Shown here piece by piece: positions 1 through 5,383 of a stretch of DNA of 6,455 nucleotides. The stretch is from contig JAEYUH010000314.1 in assembly GCA_023432725.1 (NCBI GenBank), forward strand, positions 1 through 6,455, read 5' to 3'. Under the pieces are notes generated by a model. The model did no database searches. It was not told where the DNA came from and saw only the letters and a list, made by a program, of their open reading frames with translations. The translations under genes were made by a program, and so were the position numbers. This stretch comes from Actinomycetes bacterium. GTDB taxonomy: Bacteria > Actinomycetota > Actinomycetes > Propionibacteriales > Propionibacteriaceae. Numbering within the stretch: position 1 is the first letter of the stretch; the number at the start of each line of letters is the position of its first letter.

Positions 1-311
1 TTCGCCACCGCCACCACGCCCTGCGGGGTCACCGTGTCGGTGATGGTCGCCAGGTTCTGCTCGCTGACCGCGTAGTAGGGAACCCCCGCCGCCTTGGCGG
101 CGTCCAGCAGGTCCTGGTTGGCCAGGACCGCGTCCCACCGGAAGTACACCTCCTCGACGACTCCCTCGGCGGCCAGCGCCTCACGGACGGCCTGGCGGCC
201 CTCCACGAGGAACATGCCGGTCTCGTCGCGCTGCGCGCGGCGCTGCAGGGCCCGCGCCGCCCGCAGGGTGGCCTGACTGGGCTCGGGCAACTGGATCGGC
301 GCGACGGTCAT
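1..311 (-). CDS. SpoU/TrmH-family RNA 2'-O-methyltransferase, N-terminal part (cut by window edge)
   Basis: The visible 103 codons read from ATG at 311. They match the N-terminal substrate-binding domain that precedes the knotted SPOUT catalytic domain in TrmH/RlmB-like enzymes, which use S-adenosylmethionine to methylate the ribose of rRNA or tRNA. Marks of the family are the segment FLVEGRQAVREAL (about residues 34-46) and, near the cut, VTPQGVVAVA. The stretch before it (residues 12-30) is the basic, Arg/Ala-rich helix usual there. The catalytic knot and SAM-binding motifs lie outside the window, so the target RNA cannot be named. The start is supported by a GGAGG ribosome site at 321-325, 9 nt upstream. 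The gene lies 82 nt downstream of rplT on the same strand, a common actinobacterial order (infC-rpmI-rplT-methyltransferase, often then pheST). A strong hairpin sits in that gap, so expression may be partly separated from the ribosomal genes. Confidence 0.88.
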   Translation of the reverse strand, partial: MTVAPIQLPEPSQATLRAARALQRRAQRDETGMFLVEGRQAVREALAAEGVVEEVYFRWDAVLANQDLLDAAKAAGVPYYAVSEQNLATITDTVTPQGVVAVA

Positions 312-342
312 CGACGCACACCTCCGGATCTAGGGCAATTGG

Positions 343-379
343 TTCCAGCGCGGTCACGCGAGAGCGGACCGCGCTGGAA
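343..379 (-). terminator. Perfect 13-bp inverted repeat after rplT; terminator, attenuator or processing hairpin
   Basis: Positions 343-355 (TTCCAGCGCGGTC) and 367-379 (GACCGCGCTGGAA) are exact reverse complements around an 11-nt loop. The stem starts 14 nt after the rplT stop codon and ends 17 nt before the GGAGG site of the next gene. No U-run follows on the minus strand (the next bases are CCAATTGCCC), so it is not a textbook Rho-independent terminator. GC-rich actinobacterial terminators often lack the U-tail. It could also stabilise the 3' end of the rplT message or partly reduce read-through into the methyltransferase gene. Confidence 0.7.
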
Positions 380-393
380 GAGAGTCAGACGGA

Positions 394-759
394 TCAGGCG
401 GCCTCGGCCTGATTCGCCTTGGCCAGGTCGACCAGCGCGGTGAACGCCTTGGGGTCGTTGACGGCCAGTTCGGCCAGGATCTTGCGATCCACCTCGACGC
501 CGGCGTTCTTCAGGCCGCTGATAAATCGGTTGTAGGTGATGCCACCCTCGCGGGCCGCGGCGTTGATCCGCTGGATCCACAGCGCACGGAAGTCACCCTT
601 GCGGGCGCGACGGTCGCGGTAGCTGTAGGTGTAGCTGTGGAGCAGCTGCTCCTTGGCCTTGCGGTAGAGCCGCGAGCGCTGGCCGCGGTACCCCGCCGCC
701 TGGTCGAGGACCTCCCGACGCTTCTTCTGCGCGTTGACTGAACGCTTCACGCGTGCCAT
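394..759 (-). CDS. rplT: Large ribosomal subunit protein bL20
   Basis: This 121-residue protein is bL20, a primary 23S rRNA-binding protein needed early in 50S assembly. The N-terminal part is a long, very basic helical arm ([18 protein letters not shown]..., about residues 1-60). It is followed by the globular RNA-binding domain with the conserved segments [21 protein letters not shown] and [27 protein letters not shown]. The length is normal (about 117-125). The ATG at 759 is preceded by AAGGAG at 769-774 with a 9-nt spacer. It is the third gene of the infC-rpmI-rplT operon, 33 nt after rpmI. In Bacillus subtilis and E. coli, L20 represses its own operon by binding its mRNA. Whether that happens here cannot be read from the sequence. 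Confidence 0.98.
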   Translation of the reverse strand: MARVKRSVNAQKKRREVLDQAAGYRGQRSRLYRKAKEQLLHSYTYSYRDRRARKGDFRALWIQRINAAAREGGITYNRFISGLKNAGVEVDRKILAELAVNDPKAFTALVDLAKANQAEAA

Positions 760-792
760 GACTATTTACTCCTTGAAGAAATCGATCGGGGG

Positions 793-999
793 TCAGTTGG
801 CCTTGTAGCTGCCCAGGAGACGGCGCGCCTTCTTGGCATCGCCCTTGGCGACTACCGCATCTCCGGCCAACCGACGGGTCCGGGTGCTCGGCTTGTGCTC
901 GTTGAGGTGCATCTTGCCGGCCTTGCGGTGCATAACCTTCCCGGAGCCGGTCACGCGAAAGCGCTTCTTGGCCCCGGAGTGGGTCTTCATCTTGGGCAT
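793..999 (-). CDS. rpmI: Large ribosomal subunit protein bL35
   Basis: This 68-residue, highly basic protein is bL35 of the 50S subunit. It starts with the family signature [21 protein letters not shown] and continues with the conserved [13 protein letters not shown] and TRTRRLAG segments. The length matches the family (about 64-68). The ATG at 999 has a purine-rich AGGAGAAGG ribosome site at 1011-1019. It lies 24 nt after the infC stop and 33 nt before rplT, so the three genes are almost certainly co-transcribed. Nothing is missing or unusual in it. Confidence 0.98.
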   Translation of the reverse strand: MPKMKTHSGAKKRFRVTGSGKVMHRKAGKMHLNEHKPSTRTRRLAGDAVVAKGDAKKARRLLGSYKAN

Positions 1000-1023
1000 G
1001 GTGTCTGTTTCCTTCTCCTGGTG

Positions 1024-1713
1024 TTACAGCTCGACGTCCGGGTCCATGTTGTCGGCCGGACCCCGCTTCTTCCTTGTCACCGGGGCGGCCTGGTGGGCGG
1101 CCCGCAGCTCGGCCTGTTCAGTGCGCTCGGCCTCCGCCGCCTCGGCGCGGGACGCGGCCCTCGCGGCCTTCGCGGCCTCGATCTCGACCTTCGCCTCGGT
1201 CTTCTTGCGGGTCGGCGAGAGCACCATCAGCATGTTGCGGCCGTCCTGCTTGGGCGCGGACTCGATGTAGCCGTCCTCGGCCACATCGTCGGCCAGCTTC
1301 TTGAGCAGGTTGAACCCCAGCTCGGGGCGGCTCTGCTCGCGGCCGCGGAACATGATGGTGATCTTGACCTTGTCGCCGGCCTTGAGGAAGCGCACGACGT
1401 GACCCTTCTTGGTCTCGTAGTCGTGGCTGTCGATCTTGGGCCGGAGCTTCATCTCCTTGATGACAGTGTTGGTCTGGTTGCGGCGCGACTCCCGCGCCTT
1501 CTGGGCCGCCTCATACTTGAACTTGCCGTAGTCCATGAGCTTGGCCACCGGGGGACGCGCCATCGGCGCCACCTCAACCAGGTCGAGGTCAGCCTCGCGG
1601 GCAAGCCGCAGGGCATCCTCGATCCGCACGATGCCGACCTGTTCGCCGGCAGGGCCGACCAGGCGCACCTCGGAGACATGGATGCGTTCGTTGATACGCG
1701 GTTCAGTGCTGAT
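1024..1713 (-). CDS. infC: Translation initiation factor IF-3, ATC start codon
   Basis: IF3 binds the 30S subunit, keeps it apart from 50S and checks the start codon and initiator tRNA. The protein has an N-terminal domain (to about residue 80, containing [15 protein letters not shown] and the segment DLVEVAP...[15 protein letters not shown]), a short linker with KEMKLRPKI, and the C-terminal domain ([20 protein letters not shown], ending near VLSPTRKK). The start is the key call. The conserved N-terminus [14 protein letters not shown] is encoded upstream of the first GTG (1668), directly after ATC at 1711-1713. A TGA at 1729-1731 closes the frame, and no ATG, GTG or TTG lies between. A GGAGG at 1718-1722 sits 4 nt upstream of ATC. 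The result is 229 residues, longer than E. coli IF3 (180) because of a 58-residue Ala/Glu/Arg/Lys-rich tail (about 172-229). It is the first gene of the rpmI-rplT operon. Confidence 0.95.
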   Translation of the reverse strand: MSTEPRINERIHVSEVRLVGPAGEQVGIVRIEDALRLAREADLDLVEVAPMARPPVAKLMDYGKFKYEAAQKARESRRNQTNTVIKEMKLRPKIDSHDYETKKGHVVRFLKAGDKVKITIMFRGREQSRPELGFNLLKKLADDVAEDGYIESAPKQDGRNMLMVLSPTRKKTEAKVEIEAAKAARAASRAEAAEAERTEQAELRAAHQAAPVTRKKRGPADNMDPDVEL

Positions 1714-1722
1714 GAGTCCTCC
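1711..1722 (-). promoter_or_regulatory. infC: infC ribosome binding site and rare ATC start codon
   Basis: On the minus strand this reads GGAGG, a 4-nt spacer (ACTC), then ATC. AUU in E. coli infC is the known basis of autoregulation: IF3 rejects initiation at non-canonical codons, so excess IF3 represses its own synthesis. AUC here would work in the same way (inference). The UCCU directly upstream (minus strand, 1724-1727) can pair with the AGGA of the ribosome site to form a 4-bp hairpin with a UUGG loop, which could weakly mask it. Confidence 0.85.
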
Positions 1723-1740
1723 AAAGGATCACGGTTTGCG

Positions 1741-1782
1741 GTCCGGACAAACGAGAAGGGCCCCCGCGCACGCGAAGACCCT
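1741..1782 (-). terminator. Possible intrinsic attenuator in the infC leader
   Basis: On the minus strand, AGGGTCTTCG (1782-1773) can pair with CGGGGGCCCT (1766-1757). This gives a 10-bp stem including three G-U wobbles, plus one more C-G closing pair, with a 4-nt loop. It is followed by the pyrimidine-rich TCTCGTTTGTCC. The shape (GC-rich stem, then a moderately U-rich stretch, within an untranslated leader) is that of a weak Rho-independent terminator. It lies 43 nt before the infC start codon. No folding energy was computed, and high GC makes chance stems more likely. Confidence 0.45.
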
Positions 1783-1787
1783 GAAGG

Positions 1788-1884
1788 CGTGGTCCGCAAC
1801 GACCACGGATACCGACCCGGCACCTTTCGGCGACCAAGGTGGGAGTTTCAGGACTCCACTTCGTGGGGCCAGCCTCGGCTGACC
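1788..1884 (-). promoter_or_regulatory. Structured 5' leader of infC-rpmI-rplT with competing hairpins
   Basis: The 259-nt gap between the SseB-like gene and infC has no credible gene, but it contains several stems in the minus-strand RNA. They are listed from the 5' end. (A) 1884-1878 pairs with 1873-1867: 7 bp with one G-U and a CGAG loop. (B1) 1866-1863 pairs with 1859-1856: GUGG/CCAC. (B2) 1859-1853 pairs with 1846-1839: 7 bp with one bulge and a 6-nt loop. (C) 1841-1836 pairs with 1826-1821: 6 bp. (D) 1807-1801 pairs with 1794-1788: a perfect 7 bp with a 6-nt loop. B2 shares bases with both B1 and C, so it cannot form together with them. This is the kind of arrangement used in regulatory leaders of ribosomal-protein operons. 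The ligand (L20, IF3 or none) is unknown. Confidence 0.45.
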
Positions 1885-1892
1885 GACGACCC

Positions 1893-1901
1893 AGTGTAAC
1901 A
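1893..1901 (-). promoter_or_regulatory. Probable extended -10 promoter for infC operon
   Basis: The minus strand reads TGT-TACACT (1901-1893): a TAnnnT -10 hexamer directly preceded by the TGn extended element. No good -35 is present (TGCCCC at 17-nt spacing), which is tolerable for an extended -10 promoter. Transcription would begin near 1886, just ahead of the first leader hairpin. That gives a leader of about 170 nt before the infC start. The fit of the predicted start with the first stem adds some support. Confidence 0.55.
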
Positions 1902-1972
1902 GCAGGCGCCCGCGCGGGGCACATCGCGACCCGTCCCCGCTGACCGGACACTTCTCGCCGCCGTCGGCCGGT

Positions 1973-2455
1973 TCAGTCCACCGTGTCGGGGGCGGCGGCC
2001 TGCGCGAGCCAGCCGAAGCCGCCGTCGCCGAGCTCGACCAGCCGCCGTCCGGCAGCCAGCTGGGTGATCAGGTCGCCCTCGATGACCAGGGACGCCGGCC
2101 CGGCCAGGTCGACCACTATCGCCACCGAGCCGGTCTCGACGGCGGTTGCCGCCACATCGTCCAGGGTGCACGGGACGGGACGGGCGGACGGCTGCCAGGC
2201 CTGCAGCGCGTCCAGCCCCGTGAACACCGGCAGCCCGGTGCTGCCGTCACCGCCGCGGACCTGGAGGGCCGAGAGGTCGCCGTCGGGGTCCGGTGCGATC
2301 GGCAGCAGCAGGCGGGCGCCGCACAGCGCCGCCACTGCGCGGGGGTACCCCAGCGGGTCGGGGCCGTCGGCGGCGGCCACCAGCCGGCGCACGTCGGGGT
2401 CGGCCTCGCCCCGGTCGCCGGCGAACGAGGAGCTGGGGCTGCCGAGGGTCTTCAC
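1973..2455 (-). CDS. SseB N-terminal-domain protein, function unknown
   Basis: This 160-residue protein resembles the SseB N-terminal domain family found in many Actinobacteria. Recognisable parts are GARLLLPIAPDPDG (about 46-59) and the strand-turn segment GLPVFTGLDALQAWQPSARPV (about 74-94). A second half follows (AIVVDLAGPASLVIEGDLITQLAAG) that fits the same fold. No catalytic residues, signal peptide or membrane segment are visible; it is probably cytosolic. The family is named after a Salmonella protein, but that does not predict virulence here. The start chosen is GTG at 2455, because its first bases form a GTGA overlap with the stop of the upstream PH-domain gene, a usual sign of translational coupling. 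The same frame stays open further upstream, but there it encodes low-complexity Arg/Ala/Gly and is antisense-like shadow of the neighbour's codons. The biochemical role is not known. Confidence 0.75.
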   Translation of the reverse strand: MKTLGSPSSSFAGDRGEADPDVRRLVAAADGPDPLGYPRAVAALCGARLLLPIAPDPDGDLSALQVRGGDGSTGLPVFTGLDALQAWQPSARPVPCTLDDVAATAVETGSVAIVVDLAGPASLVIEGDLITQLAAGRRLVELGDGGFGWLAQAAAPDTVD

Positions 2456-2889
2456 GAAGGCGTCCCGGCGTGCTCCTGCCACAGCCTGCGCAGGTCGTCG
2501 ACGGCGGCGCGGGCGCGGTCGCCGTCCACCCGCTGCAGGGCGATCAGCGGACGGCTGCCCGGCTCCTGGGTGATCAGCACGTAGGCCCACGGGTCGTGCG
2601 CGGTGAACCGGAAGCCCTCGATCTGCGACCAGGGGATCCGGTGCCTCCGCGGCCCGTTGCCGACGACCAGCCCCTCGGCATCGGCCCGCACCGTGCTGAG
2701 CGCGATGCCGAGCATCACGGCGATCATGACGAGGATGAAGAAGACAAGGGTGGCCAGCTGCTCACCCGTGAACAGCACCTGGATGTTGGCGGGCAGCAGT
2801 TGCCAGCCGATGGCGGCGGCGAACACCAGCACCGCCGTCAGCCCCACCGCCATCACCAGCGTCGCGCGGGGGCGGTACACCCGGGTCAT
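2452..2889 (-). CDS. Small membrane protein with bacterial PH domain
   Basis: This 145-residue protein has two predicted membrane helices near the N-terminus (about residues 9-31, rich in Val/Ala/Leu, and 46-66, ATLVFFILVMIAVMLGIA). A soluble C-terminal part of about 80 residues follows. It has the features of the actinobacterial bacterial-PH (bPH) family: DAEGLVVGNGPRRHRIPWSQIEGFRF (an aromatic/hydrophobic strand with the conserved IPWSqI-like turn), then WAYVLITQEPGSRPLIALQR. No enzymatic motif is seen; a scaffold or membrane-associated role is plausible but unproven. It starts 3 nt after the hisG stop and ends in a 4-nt overlap with the SseB-like gene, so it is very likely translated from the hisG message. 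There is no strong ribosome site of its own. A small PH protein next to hisG recurs in actinobacterial genomes (from memory, not checked). Confidence 0.8.
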   Translation of the reverse strand: MTRVYRPRATLVMAVGLTAVLVFAAAIGWQLLPANIQVLFTGEQLATLVFFILVMIAVMLGIALSTVRADAEGLVVGNGPRRHRIPWSQIEGFRFTAHDPWAYVLITQEPGSRPLIALQRVDGDRARAAVDDLRRLWQEHAGTPS

Positions 2890-2892
2890 CGC

Positions 2893-3753
2893 TCAGATCC
2901 GGCAGGCGTGGATCGACGTGACGAGGATGCCATCCGCGCCGGTGGCCCACAGGTCGTCCATGATCTGCTGGGCCTGGTCGCGCGGGATCATCGCGCGGAC
3001 CGCCACCCAGCCGGCCTTGGCCAGCGGCGAGACCGTCGGGGAGTCGATCCCCGGGGTGATGGCGCAGGCGGCCTGCAGGTTCTGCTCGGACACGTTGTAG
3101 TCGACCATCAGGTAGTTCCGGGCGGTCATCACCCCGCCGAGGCGGCGCTTGAGCAGGTCCAGCCCCGCCGGCTCCGCGCTCCCCCTGTGCTGGATCAGGA
3201 TCGCCTCCGACTCCAGGATCGGCTCGCCGAACAGCTCAAGGCCTGCCCGCTTCAGCGTGCTGCCGGTCTCGACCACGTCGGCGATCACGTCCGCCACCCC
3301 GAGCCGCACCGAGCTCTCGACGGCCCCGTCCAGCTTGATCAGGCGGGCCGACACCCCCGCGCGCTCCAGGTGGGCGGCGACCAGGCCGGGGTAGGAGGTG
3401 GCGATCCGCTTCCCCGCCAGCCCGGCGAGGTCCAGGCCGGAGCCGGACGGCGCCGCGAACCGGAACCGGGTGGCCCCGAAGCCGAGCGAGAGCACCTCGG
3501 TGGCCTCCGCGGCCGAGTCGAGCAGCATGTCGCGGCCTGTGATGCCGAGGTCGAGGGTGCCCTCCCCCACGTAGACGGCGATGTCGCGCGGCCGCAGGTA
3601 GTAGAACTCGACGCCGTTGGCCTCGTCGATCAGGACGAGTTCCTTGGGGTCGTTGCGCTGCCGGTAGCCGGCCTCGCGCAGCATCTCGGCGGCGGATTCG
3701 GCCAGCGAGCCCTTGTTGGGCACGGCGATCTTCAGCAATTCGGTCCCGTTCAT
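2893..3753 (-). CDS. hisG: ATP phosphoribosyltransferase, long form
   Basis: HisG catalyses the first and feedback-controlled step of histidine synthesis: ATP + PRPP to N1-(5-phosphoribosyl)-ATP + PPi, in the cytosol. At 286 residues it is the long, HisZ-independent form. The two periplasmic-binding-protein-like catalytic lobes open with LKIAVPNKGSLAESA (about 7-21) and include LRPRDIAVYVGEGTLDLGITGRDML (about 53-77). The PRPP-binding loop is DVIADVVETGSTL (155-167). The C-terminal PII-like regulatory domain that binds histidine starts near GVMTARNYLMVDYNV and runs to the end. The ATG at 3753 is chosen because it places the conserved K-I-A-V-P-N-K-G at the usual distance; the frame is open far upstream with no family match. 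The gap to hisE is 14 nt, with a weak GAGG site. Confidence 0.97.
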   Translation of the reverse strand: MNGTELLKIAVPNKGSLAESAAEMLREAGYRQRNDPKELVLIDEANGVEFYYLRPRDIAVYVGEGTLDLGITGRDMLLDSAAEATEVLSLGFGATRFRFAAPSGSGLDLAGLAGKRIATSYPGLVAAHLERAGVSARLIKLDGAVESSVRLGVADVIADVVETGSTLKRAGLELFGEPILESEAILIQHRGSAEPAGLDLLKRRLGGVMTARNYLMVDYNVSEQNLQAACAITPGIDSPTVSPLAKAGWVAVRAMIPRDQAQQIMDDLWATGADGILVTSIHACRI

Positions 3754-3767
3754 GTGTCTGGTGCGCC

Positions 3768-4034
3768 TCAGAGGTGCTCGTAGATGTCGTCGAGGTCCAG
3801 GCCGAGGGACAGCATCAGCACCTGCAGGTGGTACAGAAGCTGGCTGATCTCCTCGGCGGCCTCGTCCTTCGACTGGTACTCGGCGGCCATCCACACCTCG
3901 GCCGCCTCCTCCACGATCTTCTTGCCGATCTCGTGGACGCCGGCGTCCAGCGCGCGCACGGTCCCCGACCCCTCGGGACGGGTGGCCGCGCGGTTCGCCA
4001 GTTCGGCGAACAACGCTTCGAAGGACTTGCTCAC
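3768..4034 (-). CDS. hisE: Phosphoribosyl-ATP pyrophosphatase
   Basis: HisE performs the second step of histidine synthesis, hydrolysing phosphoribosyl-ATP to phosphoribosyl-AMP and PPi, the direct product step after HisG. The 88-residue all-alpha protein has the MazG-like signature [17 protein letters not shown] (about 37-53), whose glutamates bind Mg2+, and [18 protein letters not shown] (about 57-74). It ends in the conserved [10 protein letters not shown]. The EEISQLLY wording is the actinobacterial variant, seen for example in Mycobacterium. The stand-alone form (not fused to HisI) is usual in this phylum. GTG at 4034 is the only sensible start: the mshC stop TAG (4044-4046) lies in the same frame four codons upstream, and an AGGA ribosome site overlaps that stop. 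It is probably in one operon with mshC upstream and hisG downstream. Confidence 0.96.
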   Translation of the reverse strand: MSKSFEALFAELANRAATRPEGSGTVRALDAGVHEIGKKIVEEAAEVWMAAEYQSKDEAAEEISQLLYHLQVLMLSLGLDLDDIYEHL

Positions 4035-4043
4035 CCGCGCATC

Positions 4044-5318
4044 CTAACCGTCGGCGGCCGCGGCATCGACGGACGGGTCCAGCCGCACCCCCAGCAGGGC
4101 GTCGACGGCGGCCGCCACGAGCGGCCCCGCAGCGGGGTCGTCGCCGTCGGTGCGGGCCGCCCACTCGTCCACCGCGGCCACCGCCCGCGGCGCGTCGAGG
4201 TCGTCGCGCAGCGCAGCCCTGATCGCCTCCACGACAGGCCCGGCGGGAGCGGCCGTCGGGGCGGCCACCGCCTGGCGCCAGACCTTGAGCCGCCGTTCGG
4301 CGACGGTGAGGTCGGCGGTGGTGAACTCCCAGTCGGCGCGGTAGTGCCGGGCGAGCAGGGCCAGCCGAATCGCCATCGGGTCGAAGCCCTCCACGATCAG
4401 GTTGCTGACGAAAACAAGGTTGCCCAGCGACTTGCTCATCTTCTCCCCGGCCAGGCCGACCATCCCGACGTGCAGGTAGGCCCTGGCGAACGGCTCGCCG
4501 GTGATGGCGGTGGCCTCCGCAGCGCACATCGGGTGGTGTGGGAAGGCGAGGTCGTTGCCGCCCGCCTGCACGTCGAAGGCGGGCCCGAGGGTGCTGACCG
4601 CCAGCGCGGTGCACTCGATGTGCCAGCCAGGGCGGCCCCGGCCGAGGGGCGAGGCCCAGGCCGGCTCGCCGGGACGGGCCACCCGCCAGGCCAGGCAGTC
4701 CAGCGGGTGCCGCTTGCCGGGCCGGTCGGGATCGCCGCCACGCTCGGCGAACAGCGCGAGCGCCTCGTCCGCGGGCAGCCCGCCCAGGTCGAGGTCGGCC
4801 ACCTCGAAGTACCAGTCGGGGTACTCGGGGTCGTCCACCTGGTACAGCCGTCCCGTCCGCTGCAGGTCCTGCAGGGCCGCGATGATCACCGGCAGGCTCT
4901 CGACGACGCCGAGATAGGGGTCGGGCGGCAACACCCGCAGGGCCGCCATGTCGGCGCGGAACAGGTCGGTCTGGTCGTGCGCGAGATCCGTCCAGTCGAC
5001 CCCGGTGGCACTCGCCCGCTCCAGCAGCGGGTCGTCCACGTCGGTGACGTTCTGCACGTAGTGGAGCCGGTGGCCGCAGTCCAGCAGCGCGCGGTTCAGC
5101 AGATCCACCGCGACGTAGGTGAAGGCGTGGCCCAGGTGGGTGGCGTCATAAGGGGTGATGCCGCAGGCATAGACCCGCGCCGTCTGGCCGGCAGGGGCCA
5201 GCGGCACGCGAGTAGCGGACCTGCCGTCCAGCAGGTGGACGGTACCCGCCGAGGCGGGCAGCAACGGGAGGTCGGGACGGGGCCAGGCGAGCACGCTGCG
5301 CAGCCTACCGGCGGACAC
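4044..5318 (-). CDS. mshC: L-cysteine:GlcN-Ins ligase (mycothiol biosynthesis)
   Basis: MshC joins L-cysteine to 1-D-myo-inosityl-2-amino-2-deoxy-alpha-D-glucopyranoside with ATP, the penultimate step of mycothiol synthesis. It descends from cysteinyl-tRNA synthetase. Seen here (residues counted from GTG at 5318): [14 protein letters not shown] with Cys52 and the HLGH variant of HIGH (61-64), [14 protein letters not shown] (89-102), [11 protein letters not shown] with Cys236, FPHH with His261, and EKMSKSLGN (292-300), the KMSKS loop. Cys52, Cys236 and His261 match the zinc site of the mycobacterial enzyme. At 424 residues it is slightly longer than usual (about 410). It lacks the C-terminal tRNA-binding region of CysS, and the [17 protein letters not shown] style argues against a true CysS. 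The GTG at 5318 has no ribosome site; GTG at 5294 (416 residues) is a fair alternative. First gene of the minus-strand operon. Confidence 0.94.
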   Translation of the reverse strand: MSAGRLRSVLAWPRPDLPLLPASAGTVHLLDGRSATRVPLAPAGQTARVYACGITPYDATHLGHAFTYVAVDLLNRALLDCGHRLHYVQNVTDVDDPLLERASATGVDWTDLAHDQTDLFRADMAALRVLPPDPYLGVVESLPVIIAALQDLQRTGRLYQVDDPEYPDWYFEVADLDLGGLPADEALALFAERGGDPDRPGKRHPLDCLAWRVARPGEPAWASPLGRGRPGWHIECTALAVSTLGPAFDVQAGGNDLAFPHHPMCAAEATAITGEPFARAYLHVGMVGLAGEKMSKSLGNLVFVSNLIVEGFDPMAIRLALLARHYRADWEFTTADLTVAERRLKVWRQAVAAPTAAPAGPVVEAIRAALRDDLDAPRAVAAVDEWAARTDGDDPAAGPLVAAAVDALLGVRLDPSVDAAAADG

Positions 5319-5355
5319 CCGGCGCGCACGGCCGCTGCCCGACCGCTGGAGTGGT

Positions 5356-5361
5356 TAGGCT
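5356..5361 (+). promoter_or_regulatory. Possible -10 element for uppP
   Basis: TAGGCT fits the actinobacterial TAnnnT -10 pattern. It would start transcription near 5368, about 16 nt before the uppP ATG, directly ahead of the AGGGGA ribosome site (5374-5379). No convincing -35 was found at 16-18 nt. The 65-nt gap to mshC must hold promoters for both directions; no clear -10 was seen for mshC. Confidence 0.35.
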
Positions 5362-5383
5362 GGGGCGGGCGAAAGGGGACTTG

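Noticed and set aside
895..1899. Long plus-strand open frame (334 codons) across rpmI, infC and its leader
   Set aside because: It is the antisense shadow of infC and rpmI in GC-rich DNA. It has Leu/Gly/Val/His-rich low-complexity content and no family resemblance, while the minus-strand genes are unmistakable.
1703..1951. Minus-strand frame through the infC leader as a leader peptide or upstream ORF
   Set aside because: Its content is Arg/Gly-rich, it has no ribosome site, and it begins upstream of the likely transcription start. A short internal GTG version ending at 1703 has no support either.
1941..1975. Imperfect inverted repeat after the SseB-like stop (TGACCGG / CCGGTTCA) as a terminator
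   Set aside because: It has only about 7 bp with a bulge, a 20-nt loop, and no U-rich tail. It is too weak to call in sequence this GC-rich.
2293..3783. Plus-strand open frame of 496 codons opposite the SseB-like, PH and hisG genes
   Set aside because: It is rich in Arg, Gly, Asp, His and Gln, as expected for antisense of GC-rich genes, and has no domain. It overlaps three supported genes entirely.
3754..4614. N-terminal extension of the hisG frame by 287 codons
   Set aside because: The extension reads Arg/Gly-rich sequence through hisE and mshC in another frame. The HisG family begins just after ATG 3753.
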